Shown here: positions 56,239 through 64,000 of the stretch, piece after piece
Position numbering within the stretch: position 1 is the stretch's first letter
Layout of the letters: every line of letters begins with the position of its first letter
Assembly (NCBI RefSeq): GCF_003628125.1
Contig: NZ_RBZU01000004.1
Span: 186,001-250,000, forward strand
Length of the DNA: 64,000 bases
Reading direction: 5' to 3'
Source: Pararobbsia silviterrae
Lineage (GTDB): Bacteria; Pseudomonadota; Gammaproteobacteria; Burkholderiales; Burkholderiaceae
The notes under the pieces: generated by a model
Told to the model about the DNA's origin: nothing
The model's input: only the letters and a program-made list of their open reading frames with translations
The model's database searches: none
Position numbers and translations under genes: made by a program

Positions 56239-57213
56239 ATGTCTGGTGGATTTCCGCTTGTTCGTCCCCGTCGCCTTAGAAAATCGCCGACGTTGCGCAC
56301 GCTGTTTCAAGAAACGGAGTTGAGCGTCGACGATCTGGTCCTGCCGATCTTCGTGGAAGAGGGCGTACAGGATTTCGCCGACATCACGAGCATGCCCGGT
56401 GTGCGCCGGATCCCCGAATCGAAGCTCGCCGGCGAAGTCGAACGGTATGCGCGCGCGGGCATTCGCGCGATCATGACGTTCGGCATTTCGCATCACAAGG
56501 ACGACGTCGGCAGCGACACGTGGCGAGAAGACGGCCTCGTGGCGCGGATGTCGCGTATCGCGAAGCAGGCCGTGCCCGAGATGGTCGTCATGTCGGACAC
56601 GTGTTTCTGCGAATACACCGATCATGGTCATTGCGGCGTGCTGCACGGCGGCACGGTGCATAACGATCAAACGCTCGAGAATATCGGCAAGCAGGCGGTC
56701 GTCGCCGCGCAAGCCGGGGCCGACATGATCGCGCCGTCGGCCGCGATGGACGGCCAGGTTCTCGCGATTCGCCGCGCGCTCGACGCGGCGGGTTTCGAGG
56801 ACACGGGCATCATGGCCTACTCGACGAAGTTCGCGTCGTCGCTCTATGGCCCGTTCCGCGAGGCAGGCGGCACGACGCTGCAAGGCGATCGGAAGACGTA
56901 TCAGATGAACCCGATGAACCGTCGCGAAGCCGTGCGCGAGTCATTGCTCGACGAAGAAGAAGGCGCCGATGCGCTGATGGTCAAGCCCGCGGGCGCGTAT
57001 CTCGACGTGATCCGCGATATTCGCGACGCGTCGCGCCTGCCGCTCGCGGCCTATCAGGTCAGCGGCGAGTACGCGATGATCAAGTTCGGGGCCGCGGCAG
57101 GCGCGGTCGACGAGCACAAGGTCGTGCGCGAAACGCTCGGCGCGATCAAGCGCGCCGGCGCCGATCTGATCCTGACGTACTTCGCGATGGATATCGCGAC
57201 ACAAGGTCTTTGA
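56239..57213 (+). CDS. hemB: Delta-aminolevulinic acid dehydratase (porphobilinogen synthase)
   Basis: A 324-aa heme-pathway enzyme joining two 5-aminolevulinates to porphobilinogen. The two Schiff-base lysines are Lys197 ([15 protein letters not shown]) and Lys249 ([11 protein letters not shown]). The metal site reads [14 protein letters not shown] with Cys122, Cys124 and Cys132, i.e. the zinc-dependent type rather than the Mg/Asp type found in many proteobacteria. ATG 56239 matches the family start [13 protein letters not shown] strong hairpin terminator follows within 8 nt of the stop. Confidence 0.96.
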   Translation: MSGGFPLVRPRRLRKSPTLRTLFQETELSVDDLVLPIFVEEGVQDFADITSMPGVRRIPESKLAGEVERYARAGIRAIMTFGISHHKDDVGSDTWREDGLVARMSRIAKQAVPEMVVMSDTCFCEYTDHGHCGVLHGGTVHNDQTLENIGKQAVVAAQAGADMIAPSAAMDGQVLAIRRALDAAGFEDTGIMAYSTKFASSLYGPFREAGGTTLQGDRKTYQMNPMNRREAVRESLLDEEEGADALMVKPAGAYLDVIRDIRDASRLPLAAYQVSGEYAMIKFGAAAGAVDEHKVVRETLGAIKRAGADLILTYFAMDIATQGL

Positions 57214-57220
57214 TCGACAC

Positions 57221-57246
57221 GGGGTGCTACCAGAGCACCCCATTTT
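57221..57246 (+). terminator. hemB terminator overlapping the bestrophin 3' end
   Basis: 8-bp perfect stem GGGGTGCT / AGCACCCC with a 5-nt loop, followed by ATTTTC. The right arm and the T-run lie inside the last codons of the convergent bestrophin gene (ends 57227). Confidence 0.75.
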
Positions 57247-58108
57247 CGGGCTGCACGGGTTCGAGCCCGTGCGTTTCGCCGAGTCCGTCGCGCAGATCGA
57301 TTTCGATCGAGCGCGTCAGTGCGCTCATCGGCACATCGTTCGGCGTATTCGCGAACGGATGCTCCATATCTTTGCCGATCTGCAGTAGCGCCAGAAACAT
57401 AAAGCCGACGCCCGTCGAGCCGATCGGGGTGTAGTACTGCAGGGCCTCGACGAGGCCGAGCGGCAACAGGATGCAGAACACCTGCGTGAACAGCACGGGG
57501 AACGTCGCGTACTGGACCGGAAACGGCGTATTGCGGATCCGCTCCATGCCGCCTTGCGCATTCGTCAATTCACGCAACGTCGTTTCGAATATCGCGAGCC
57601 GTACACCGTCGAGTCCGCCCTGCGTGCCGATCAGATCGGCCGTCTTGAGCAGGATCGCGTTCGGTACGTTGGCGACCCGACGAAGCCGCTCGATTTCTTC
57701 GGCGTCGAGCAGCGCGGCGAGCGTGTCCCAAGGCGGCTGCTTGCGCAAATGTAATCGAAGCGCATGCACATAGGCGATCTGCCGGATCGTCAGCGTCTGT
57801 TGCAACGATGCGCGCGTGCTCGCGAACAGCAGATCGGCCTCGCGCGCGAAGCTTCTCGAATGATTGACGGTCGCGCCCCACAGCGTGCGGGCTTCCCACC
57901 AGCGCGCATAGGCCGTCGCGTTGCGAAATCCGAGGTAGATGATGAGCGCCGAACCGAACAGCGAGAGCGGCAGCGCCGGAAACGTGAAGGTGCCGGGCGC
58001 GTTCAGATAAAACGCGGTGACCGCGACATCCCAGACGAACAGCCATGCGAGGGGCTTGCCCACGTAGAGCACGATCTGCGTGATGCGCGGGCGCCCCGGG
58101 ACGATCAT
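57227..58108 (-). CDS. Bestrophin-family ion channel
   Basis: A 293-aa bacterial bestrophin (UPF0187). Family features: N-terminal VPGRPRITQIVLYVGKPLAWLFVWD, the SALIIYLGFRNATAYARWWEARTLWGATVNHSR stretch after TM2, and the PFPVQYATFPVLFTQVFCILLPLGL pore-region helix, then GSTGVGFMFLALLQIGKDMEHPFAN. Pentameric channels; the characterised Klebsiella homologue conducts cations, eukaryotic ones conduct anions including bicarbonate. The start overlaps the carbonic anhydrase stop by 4 nt (ATGA), so both are made from one message. Confidence 0.88.
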   Translation of the reverse strand: MIVPGRPRITQIVLYVGKPLAWLFVWDVAVTAFYLNAPGTFTFPALPLSLFGSALIIYLGFRNATAYARWWEARTLWGATVNHSRSFAREADLLFASTRASLQQTLTIRQIAYVHALRLHLRKQPPWDTLAALLDAEEIERLRRVANVPNAILLKTADLIGTQGGLDGVRLAIFETTLRELTNAQGGMERIRNTPFPVQYATFPVLFTQVFCILLPLGLVEALQYYTPIGSTGVGFMFLALLQIGKDMEHPFANTPNDVPMSALTRSIEIDLRDGLGETHGLEPVQPENGVLW

Positions 58109-58809
58109 GAGCGCGCGCGCTGCTCGAGGCGTTCGCGGGCGCGTTCAAGCGTGTCGAAGCGCACGCCTTCGTCGTCGAGCACGCTGATGCGGCCGTGGCC
58201 GATGTCGTAGACCCAGCCCTGGATGGCGACACGGCGCTCGGCGAGCCGCGCGGCGACGGCCGGATGCGTGCGCAGATGCACGAGCTGGAGCCGCACGTTT
58301 TCTTCGACCATGGCCTGCACGAGGCCGTCTTCCTCGGTGTGACGCGCGAGCACGACGCCGCGCGCGGCTTCGGCATTGCGCAGCCAGGTCTGCACGGTCG
58401 GCATGCCGGCCGTGGCGGCCGAGCCCGACGCGAGCCCTTTCATCGCGCCGCAGTCCGTATGGCCGCAGATCACGATCTGCTTGACGTTGAGCGCAAGCAC
58501 CGCGAATTCGACGACCGCCGACACGCCGCCGAGCATTTCGCCATACGCGGGCACGATATTGCCGATGTTGCGGCAGACGAACAGCTCGCCGGGCTGCGTC
58601 TGCGTGATCATCTCGGGGGACACGCGCGAGTCGGCGCATGTGACGAACAGCGTGTGCGGCGATTGTCCGTGCGCGAGGCTTTCGAAGAGGGCTTTATTCC
58701 CGGGGAAGACATCGCGGCTGAACGTATCGACGCCGTCGAGCAGTTCGAGCAGACCATGTTGGCACGCGGGATCGTGACAGGGTTCACCGGGGGGATGGGC
58801 GTCGGACAT
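58105..58809 (-). CDS. can: Beta-class carbonic anhydrase
   Basis: A 234-aa enzyme interconverting CO2 and bicarbonate. The zinc ligands are Cys58 and His117/Cys120 with the Asp60-Arg62 dyad (TCADSR, CGHTDCGAMKG), a fully conserved beta-CA site. A Cys/His-rich N-terminal segment (PCHDPACQHG) precedes the catalytic domain. ATG 58809 fits homologues; the upstream extension lacks similarity. Translationally coupled to the bestrophin gene, which suggests joint work on CO2/bicarbonate or pH at the inner membrane. Confidence 0.94.
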   Translation of the reverse strand: MSDAHPPGEPCHDPACQHGLLELLDGVDTFSRDVFPGNKALFESLAHGQSPHTLFVTCADSRVSPEMITQTQPGELFVCRNIGNIVPAYGEMLGGVSAVVEFAVLALNVKQIVICGHTDCGAMKGLASGSAATAGMPTVQTWLRNAEAARGVVLARHTEEDGLVQAMVEENVRLQLVHLRTHPAVAARLAERRVAIQGWVYDIGHGRISVLDDEGVRFDTLERARERLEQRARS

Positions 58810-59034
58810 GACAGGGTCTCGGGTCACGGGTGGAGGGCTCGCGCGTGCGCTCGATGCGGTGCGATGCACGTCGACGCGCGCGTGGCGATGCGTCGAGAGT
58901 GTACGCCGCCGATATGACATGTGCCGAACTGAATCGGACGTTCGGGCTCGTGGCGTGCCGCGTGCACGTGCTCGGATCGATGAACGTCGCGTCGTGCGGT
59001 TTCAGCGGTCCGACCCAGTGTCCGATGTCCGATC

Positions 59035-60903
59035 CTAGCGCCTCGTATAGGCGACACGCCAGATCGTGCCGCTGCCGTCGTCCGTGACGAGCAAGGCGCC
59101 GTCATGCGCGACGGCGACGCCGACCGGGCGTCCCCAGACGGCGTGTTCGTCGACCACGAAGCCCGTCAGGAAATCGTCGTATTCGCCCGTCGGCACGCCA
59201 TGATCGAGCCGCACGCGCACGATCTTGTAGCCCGTGCGCGTGCTTCGATTCCATGAGCCGTGCAATGCCGCGAACACGTCGCCTCGGTATTCGAGCGGAA
59301 AGACCGCGGGCCCTTGCGTTGCCGTATAGAAGCCCATTTCGAGCGGCGCCGAGTGCGATTGAAGCAGTACGTCGGGCACGCGGACCTTGTCGGCGAGATC
59401 GGGGCGTTCGTTCGCGTGCCGCGGATCTTCGTGAGCGCCCATGTAGTACCAGGGCCAGCCGTAGAACGCGCTTTCGCGTACGCGCGTGATGTAGTCGGGG
59501 ACGAGATTGTCGCCGAGGCCGTCGCGTTCGTTCGTCGATGCCCAGAGCTCGCCCGTCGACGGGTCGACCGCGATGCCGACGCCGTTGCGTATCCCTGTCG
59601 CGAAAGTGCGCAATGGCATGCGGCCCTCGGGATCGGTGACCATGACGGCAGCGCGATGCGTTTCGGTATCCCAGGCCGCGCCGAGCCCGTGCTCGGATTC
59701 CCAGCGCGCGACGGCGGCGGGGCTTTTGCGGCTCATCGACTCGGCGACGTTCGAGCCCGAGCCGATCGAGACGAACAGGCGTTTGCCGTCGAGCGAGAAC
59801 GCGATGTCGCGAGTCGAATGTCCGCCGCGGCTTTCGGTCAATTCGGGCACGACGATCGCGGGTTCGCCGGATGCGTGAACGTCGCCTGAGCGATAGGGCA
59901 AGCGGACGACGGAATTGATGTTCGCGATGTAGATCCAGGCGGGGCGATCGCCGGGCGGATAGAACGCGATGCCGAAGGGGCGATCGAGGCCTTCCGCGTA
60001 GATCGCGTTGACCGACGGTGTCGTGGCGCCGTCGGCGGCGCGCAGGATGCGGATGCGGTTTGCGGCGGTTTCGGCGACGAAGATATCGCCGTTCGGCGCG
60101 ACGCGTACGATGCGCGGGTTCGTGAGACCCGATGCGAAGACGGACACCGTGAAGCCGGGCGGTACCGACAATGAAGCCGAGTCGGGACGTCGCACGACCT
60201 GAGGTCCATTGCCCGCGGAGGTCGTGGCATACGGCGCGGGTAAATCGGCCGTCGTCAGATGGTGCGCGACGCCGGGCGCGGCGTTCTGCCAATCGCTGGC
60301 GTCGAAGACGGGCGTCGGCGTCTGCGCGCGTGCGGGTGCGGCGGGCGCGCGTTGAGCATGATCGGGTGTCAGCGTCGCGAGATAGGCAATGACGTCATGC
60401 CGGTCCGTGGCGTCGCCGATCGACGCGGACATCCTGGTGCCGGGCACGAGCGCATTGGGCGCGCTCAGGAAGCGGTCGAGCGTCGCGGCGTCCCATGTGA
60501 GGCCGGAATGATGCAGCGCATCGGTGTATGCGAAATTGGGCAAACTTGCCGCGCGTCGCCCGAGCACGCCGGCGAGGCCCGGACCTTCGTCGGCGACGGG
60601 GAGACCGTTGGCGCCGATCGTGTCGGTGTGGCAGGCCGCGCAGTACTCGGAGAAATAGATCTTGCCGCGCGCGGTGGGTGTCGTCGGAGGCGATGACGCG
60701 GCGGCTTGTGCGGTGGCAGGCGGGGCGGAGGATGTGGCCGATTGAGCGTGGGTTTGTGCAGCAGACTGTGCGGCGGATTGCGCGGACGACGCAGGCTGCG
60801 GCGCGACGTTTTGCGCACTGGCGCTACGGAGACCCACCATGCAGAGCGCGGCACACGCCACGATGGCGAACCGTTCAGCGAAAGTCGATGTGACGAAGTT
60901 CAT
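59035..60903 (-). CDS. Secreted cytochrome c - PQQ-type (sorbosone dehydrogenase-like) fusion
   Basis: A 622-aa periplasmic protein. Signal peptide (to about ASAQ, residue 31), an Ala/Ser/Gln/Thr low-complexity linker (about 32-78), a cytochrome c domain with heme motif CAACH (about residues 89-93) and a Met ligand candidate in TRMSASIGD, then an Ala/Pro linker and a six-bladed propeller of the L-sorbosone/glucose dehydrogenase type (NPRIVRVAPNGDIFVAETAANRI; GYKIVRVRL; GRPVGVAVAHDGALLVTDD). Likely oxidises a sugar or aldehyde and passes electrons to the attached heme. Substrate and PQQ use are inferred from family. Confidence 0.87.
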   Translation of the reverse strand: MNFVTSTFAERFAIVACAALCMVGLRSASAQNVAPQPASSAQSAAQSAAQTHAQSATSSAPPATAQAAASSPPTTPTARGKIYFSEYCAACHTDTIGANGLPVADEGPGLAGVLGRRAASLPNFAYTDALHHSGLTWDAATLDRFLSAPNALVPGTRMSASIGDATDRHDVIAYLATLTPDHAQRAPAAPARAQTPTPVFDASDWQNAAPGVAHHLTTADLPAPYATTSAGNGPQVVRRPDSASLSVPPGFTVSVFASGLTNPRIVRVAPNGDIFVAETAANRIRILRAADGATTPSVNAIYAEGLDRPFGIAFYPPGDRPAWIYIANINSVVRLPYRSGDVHASGEPAIVVPELTESRGGHSTRDIAFSLDGKRLFVSIGSGSNVAESMSRKSPAAVARWESEHGLGAAWDTETHRAAVMVTDPEGRMPLRTFATGIRNGVGIAVDPSTGELWASTNERDGLGDNLVPDYITRVRESAFYGWPWYYMGAHEDPRHANERPDLADKVRVPDVLLQSHSAPLEMGFYTATQGPAVFPLEYRGDVFAALHGSWNRSTRTGYKIVRVRLDHGVPTGEYDDFLTGFVVDEHAVWGRPVGVAVAHDGALLVTDDGSGTIWRVAYTRR

Positions 60904-61114
60904 CGCGCGATCGAACGAGGCATGAAGTCGAGGCGGCGCGCTATCGGAGCGCGGGCGTGTTCAGCGGCCGTGTGATTCTAGCGCGCGGGCGGGGTTCTCG
61001 CGCAGGGCGGCGCAAGGCCGAATCGCCGGGGCGATGATCGGCGCGACGCACGCTTGGCGCGCGCCGGCGACCGGATAAGTTCGACTAAAACATGGCTGAC
61101 GCCGTGCGCGAGAC

Positions 61115-62611
61115 TTAGAGCTTGAACACGCGCACCGCCGCATGGAGTTTCTTCGCTTGGTCTTCAAGCGACTGCGCCGCCGCCGCGGCCTGCTCAACGA
61201 GCGCGGCGTTCTGCTGTGTGACTTCGTCCATCTGCGTGACGGCTTGTCCGACCTGATGAATCCCCTTGCTTTGCTCATCGGAAGCCGACGCGATTTCCCC
61301 CATGATCTGCGTCACCTTCTGAATGCTCGCCACGACGTCGTCCATCGTGCTGCCTGCCTGGTCGACGAGTTTCGCGCCGGTTTCGATCTTGTTGACCGAG
61401 CTTTCGATCAGCGTCTTGATCTCCTTCGCCGCCGACGCCGATCGTTGCGCGAGCGTGCGCACTTCGGTGGCCACCACCGCGAAACCGCGACCGTGTTCGC
61501 CGGCGCGCGCCGCTTCGACCGCGGCATTCAGCGCCAGGATATTGGTCTGAAAAGCGATTCCGTCGATCACGCCGATGATGTCGGCGATGCGCTCGGAACT
61601 CGCGTTGATGTCGCCCATCGTCGCGACGACTTCGCCCACGACGCCGCCGCCCTTGACCGCCACCGTGGCCGACGATTGCGCGAGGTCGTTCGCCTGCCGC
61701 GCGTTCTCCGCGTTCTGCCGCACCGTGCCGGTCAGCTCATCCATGCTTGCGGCCGTTTGTTCGAGCGAGGCCGCTTGTTCTTCGGTACGGCTCGATAAAT
61801 CGACATTGCCGGTCGCGATCTGTCTCGCGGCCGTGCTGACCGATTCCACCGAGTCGCGTACGGCGACCATGACTTCCGCGATCCGCGCGATCAGGTGATT
61901 GAAGGCGTCGGCGGTCTGGCTGATTTCGTCCTTGCCTTGAATCGATGCGCGTTGCGTGAGGTCGAGCGACTCGCTCGCGTGCTGCAACGTCCCGCGTATG
62001 CCGCTGAGCGCGCGCACGATCGAACGGGACAGCATGAACATGCCGCCGACCACGATCGCCATCGCGCACACCAACACGGCAATCACCATCCTGACGGCTT
62101 CCGTGCTCTCGTGTTCGGCATATTCGGCCGCTTGTTCGCCGCGCGTCCCGGCCTCGGTAATGATGGCCTCGATCGACGCGCTCAAGGGCTGAAAGTCGGA
62201 GTGATACAAGACGACGATCTGATCGTTGGCGCTCTTCGGATCATGAGCGGCCAAGTCCATCAGTTGGTGCGACTTCTGGTCGTAGGCCGTCCACTGCGCG
62301 CGCAACGTGCGCAGTCGTTCCTGTTGGTCGGCCGAATTGAACAGCGGCGCGATGACGCCGCCCCATTTCTCGATGTTGCGTTCCGCGTCGGAAAAGATTT
62401 TCTTCGTATCATCAGACGTAGGGTCGAGCTCGACTGTCGAGAGCGCGCTGGCCTTGATTTCCGTCAGGCCGCGCACTTGCGTTTCTCGACGATGCGATGA
62501 CGCTTGCGCAGCGTTGACGGCGCTGAATCCGAACGCCGTCACGATGATGCCGCCGCCGATGGCGATCAGCGTCACGAGCATCAAGACTTGGAGTTTTAAT
62601 TTGATTGTCAT
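61115..62611 (-). CDS. Methyl-accepting chemotaxis protein
   Basis: A 498-aa chemoreceptor: TM1 about residues 7-28, four-helix periplasmic domain (about 29-180), TM2 about 181-203, HAMP (SIVRALSGIRGTLQHASES), and a signalling domain with [21 protein letters not shown] and the tip [20 protein letters not shown]. It ends AVRVFKL with no CheR tether. The signalling half is nearly the same as in the receptor at 38851, while the sensor halves differ. ATG 62611 was preferred over the upstream in-frame start at 62626. Confidence 0.93.
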   Translation of the reverse strand: MTIKLKLQVLMLVTLIAIGGGIIVTAFGFSAVNAAQASSHRRETQVRGLTEIKASALSTVELDPTSDDTKKIFSDAERNIEKWGGVIAPLFNSADQQERLRTLRAQWTAYDQKSHQLMDLAAHDPKSANDQIVVLYHSDFQPLSASIEAIITEAGTRGEQAAEYAEHESTEAVRMVIAVLVCAMAIVVGGMFMLSRSIVRALSGIRGTLQHASESLDLTQRASIQGKDEISQTADAFNHLIARIAEVMVAVRDSVESVSTAARQIATGNVDLSSRTEEQAASLEQTAASMDELTGTVRQNAENARQANDLAQSSATVAVKGGGVVGEVVATMGDINASSERIADIIGVIDGIAFQTNILALNAAVEAARAGEHGRGFAVVATEVRTLAQRSASAAKEIKTLIESSVNKIETGAKLVDQAGSTMDDVVASIQKVTQIMGEIASASDEQSKGIHQVGQAVTQMDEVTQQNAALVEQAAAAAQSLEDQAKKLHAAVRVFKL

Positions 62612-62814
62612 AGTGGGCCTTGGCACAACGTTGAGGCATGCCGCTCAAGACATCTTCCCGATGCATGATCGAGATAACGGCATGGGCGATCGGCGCCTTG
62701 AGCTTGATTTGCTGTTCTCTCGGGACTTCGCACGTCACGGTGTCGGTCGTATGAACGAATCCATTAAAATGCCGGACATCATCGGCCTCATGACGAGGCA
62801 ATCCGGAGAATTCG

Positions 62815-62988
62815 ATGTTCACGTGTAGAAATCAGTCGTGCGGCGCAAAGTGGGATGTGTCCGAAGTCGATATTCACAACGAAGGGCAGGGCCTGCTGTT
62901 CCGATGCCCGATGTGCGGCGCGCGCAACTATGTCGAAGCCGTCACGCAAAAGGATGGCGCGCTCGTCTACAAGCAAGCTCGCGACTGA
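62815..62988 (+). CDS. Small zinc-ribbon protein
   Basis: A 57-aa protein with two Cys pairs, CRNQSC at residues 4-9 and CPMC at 31-34, spaced as a zinc ribbon; the sequence between (KWDVSEVDIHNEGQGLLFRC) is acidic and the C-terminus basic. GGAG at 62803-62806 is well placed before ATG. It stops 5 nt before the dbpA ATG, so the helicase is probably translated by coupling. No function is known to me; a nucleic-acid or ribosome-linked role is suggested only by the fold and the neighbour. Confidence 0.75.
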   Translation: MFTCRNQSCGAKWDVSEVDIHNEGQGLLFRCPMCGARNYVEAVTQKDGALVYKQARD

Positions 62989-62993
62989 ATCCC

Positions 62994-64000
62994 ATGACCG
63001 CATTCGATACCTTGCCGCTGACGCCGGCCACGCTGGGGACCCTCGCGCAACTCGGCTACACGAGCATGACGCCGATCCAGGCCGCGACATTGCCGCTTGC
63101 GCTTGCGGGTCACGATCTGATCGCGCAGGCCCGCACGGGCAGTGGCAAAACGGCCGCGTTCGCGCTCGCGCTGCTCGCGCGTCTCGACACGAAGCGCTTC
63201 GCGGTCCAGTCGCTCGTGCTGTGCCCGACGCGAGAACTCGCCGACCAGGTCACGCAGGAAATCCGCCGGCTCGCGCGCGCCGAAGACAACGTCAAGGTGC
63301 TGTCCTTATGCGGCGGTACGCCGATGCGGCCGCAGATCAATAGTCTCGAACACGGCGCGCATATCGCCGTCGGCACGCCGGGGCGCATCCTCGATCACCT
63401 CGAACGCGGCACGCTCGATCTCGGCGCGCTCAATACGCTCGTGCTCGACGAAGCGGACCGCATGCTCGACATGGGCTTCTTCGACGATATCTCGACGGTT
63501 GTTCGCCAGTGTCCGAGCGATCGCTTGACGCTGCTGTTTTCGGCGACCTATCCCGACGGGATCGGCAAACTGAGCCGTCAGTTCATGCGCACGCCGCGTG
63601 AAATCATGCTGACCGAGGCGCATGCCGAGACGACGATTCGTCAGCGCTTCTACGAAGTCGCCGACACGGACCGTTTGCATACGGTCGGCTTACTGCTCAA
63701 TCATTTCCGCCCCGTCAGCACGATTGCGTTCTGTAATACGAAGCAGCAGTGCCGCGATCTCGTCGATGTCCTGCGCGCGCAGGGATTCGAAGCGCTCGCG
63801 CTCCATGGCGATCTCGAACAGCGCGATCGCGATCAGGTGCTGATTCAGTTTGCGAACCGGAGTTGCTCGGTGCTCGTCGCGACCGATGTCGCGGCGCGCG
63901 GCCTCGATATCGCGCAACTCGAAGCGGTCATCAATGTCGACGTGACGCCGGACCCCGAAATTCACGTGCATCGCATCGGTCGCACGGGCCGCGCCGATCA
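62994..64000 (+). CDS. dbpA: DEAD-box RNA helicase DbpA, 3'-truncated by window
   Basis: The visible 335 residues contain the full RecA1 and most of RecA2: Q motif TSMTPIQAATLPLALAG, motif I ARTGSGKT, PTRELA, GTPGR, DEAD box VLDEADRMLDMGF, SAT, and motif VI HRIGRTGRAD at the edge. DbpA proteins remodel 23S rRNA helix 92 during 50S assembly using a C-terminal RNA-binding domain, which lies beyond the window. The start ATG follows the zinc-ribbon gene by 5 nt with no Shine-Dalgarno of its own. Assignment to DbpA rather than RhlE-type rests on the N-terminus FDTLPLTPATL and overall compactness. Confidence 0.9.
   Translation, partial: MTAFDTLPLTPATLGTLAQLGYTSMTPIQAATLPLALAGHDLIAQARTGSGKTAAFALALLARLDTKRFAVQSLVLCPTRELADQVTQEIRRLARAEDNVKVLSLCGGTPMRPQINSLEHGAHIAVGTPGRILDHLERGTLDLGALNTLVLDEADRMLDMGFFDDISTVVRQCPSDRLTLLFSATYPDGIGKLSRQFMRTPREIMLTEAHAETTIRQRFYEVADTDRLHTVGLLLNHFRPVSTIAFCNTKQQCRDLVDVLRAQGFEALALHGDLEQRDRDQVLIQFANRSCSVLVATDVAARGLDIAQLEAVINVDVTPDPEIHVHRIGRTGRAD

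Overview
The window is 64 kb of GC-rich beta-proteobacterial DNA. Gene content and protein style (Zn-type HemB, DbpA, Liv-type ABC transport, gentisate pathway, many LysR/IclR/MarR regulators, Shine-Dalgarno sequences such as AAGGATTCG) suggest a Burkholderiaceae soil or plant-associated chromosome. The species cannot be fixed from sequence alone. No rRNA, tRNA or CRISPR array was recognised. Both ends cut a gene: a phenol-hydroxylase-type reductase on the left and the DEAD-box helicase dbpA on the right.

Left part (1-23.8 kb), mostly acyl-CoA metabolism. A fadB-thiolase-acyl-CoA dehydrogenase operon (minus) is divergent from a LysR gene. The gap between them holds a perfect inverted repeat and four tandem 23-bp repeats. 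After a lone serC comes a less GC-rich accessory stretch (about 7.7-10.1 kb) with a truncated serine recombinase and a DUF1566-like lipoprotein. Then come an IclR regulator, a 607-aa acyl-CoA dehydrogenase (minus), and a tight seven-gene plus-strand operon: SDR, APH-like kinase, ACAD10/11-like dehydrogenase, acyl-CoA ligase, quinone oxidoreductase, second ligase, second SDR. The kinase plus dehydrogenase pair resembles the 4-hydroxyacid/levulinate route. A hipBA toxin-antitoxin pair follows.

Middle (23.8-42.8 kb). A complete livHMGFK-type ABC importer (minus) is followed by a zinc alcohol dehydrogenase, an M20 amidohydrolase/MarR/MHS transporter module, and a signalling block: response regulator, hybrid histidine kinase, chemoreceptor and GGDEF cyclase. 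The kinase and the cyclase share the same N-terminal membrane domain. One palindrome family, TTCYGC-N3-GCRGAA, lies upstream of iclR, of the seven-gene operon and of the liv operon, which suggests one IclR regulon for uptake, activation and oxidation of a carboxylic substrate.

Right part (42.8-64 kb). A LysR gene is divergent from a complete 3-hydroxybenzoate/gentisate pathway (gentisate dioxygenase, fumarylpyruvate hydrolase, maleylpyruvate isomerase, 3-hydroxybenzoate 6-hydroxylase, aromatic-acid MFS importer). Then follow katG, a CHASE2 membrane protein without an output domain, an aldo/keto reductase, LysR and a Bcr/CflA efflux pump, hemB, an overlapping carbonic anhydrase-bestrophin pair, a cytochrome c/PQQ-type dehydrogenase fusion, a second chemoreceptor, a 57-aa zinc-ribbon protein and dbpA.
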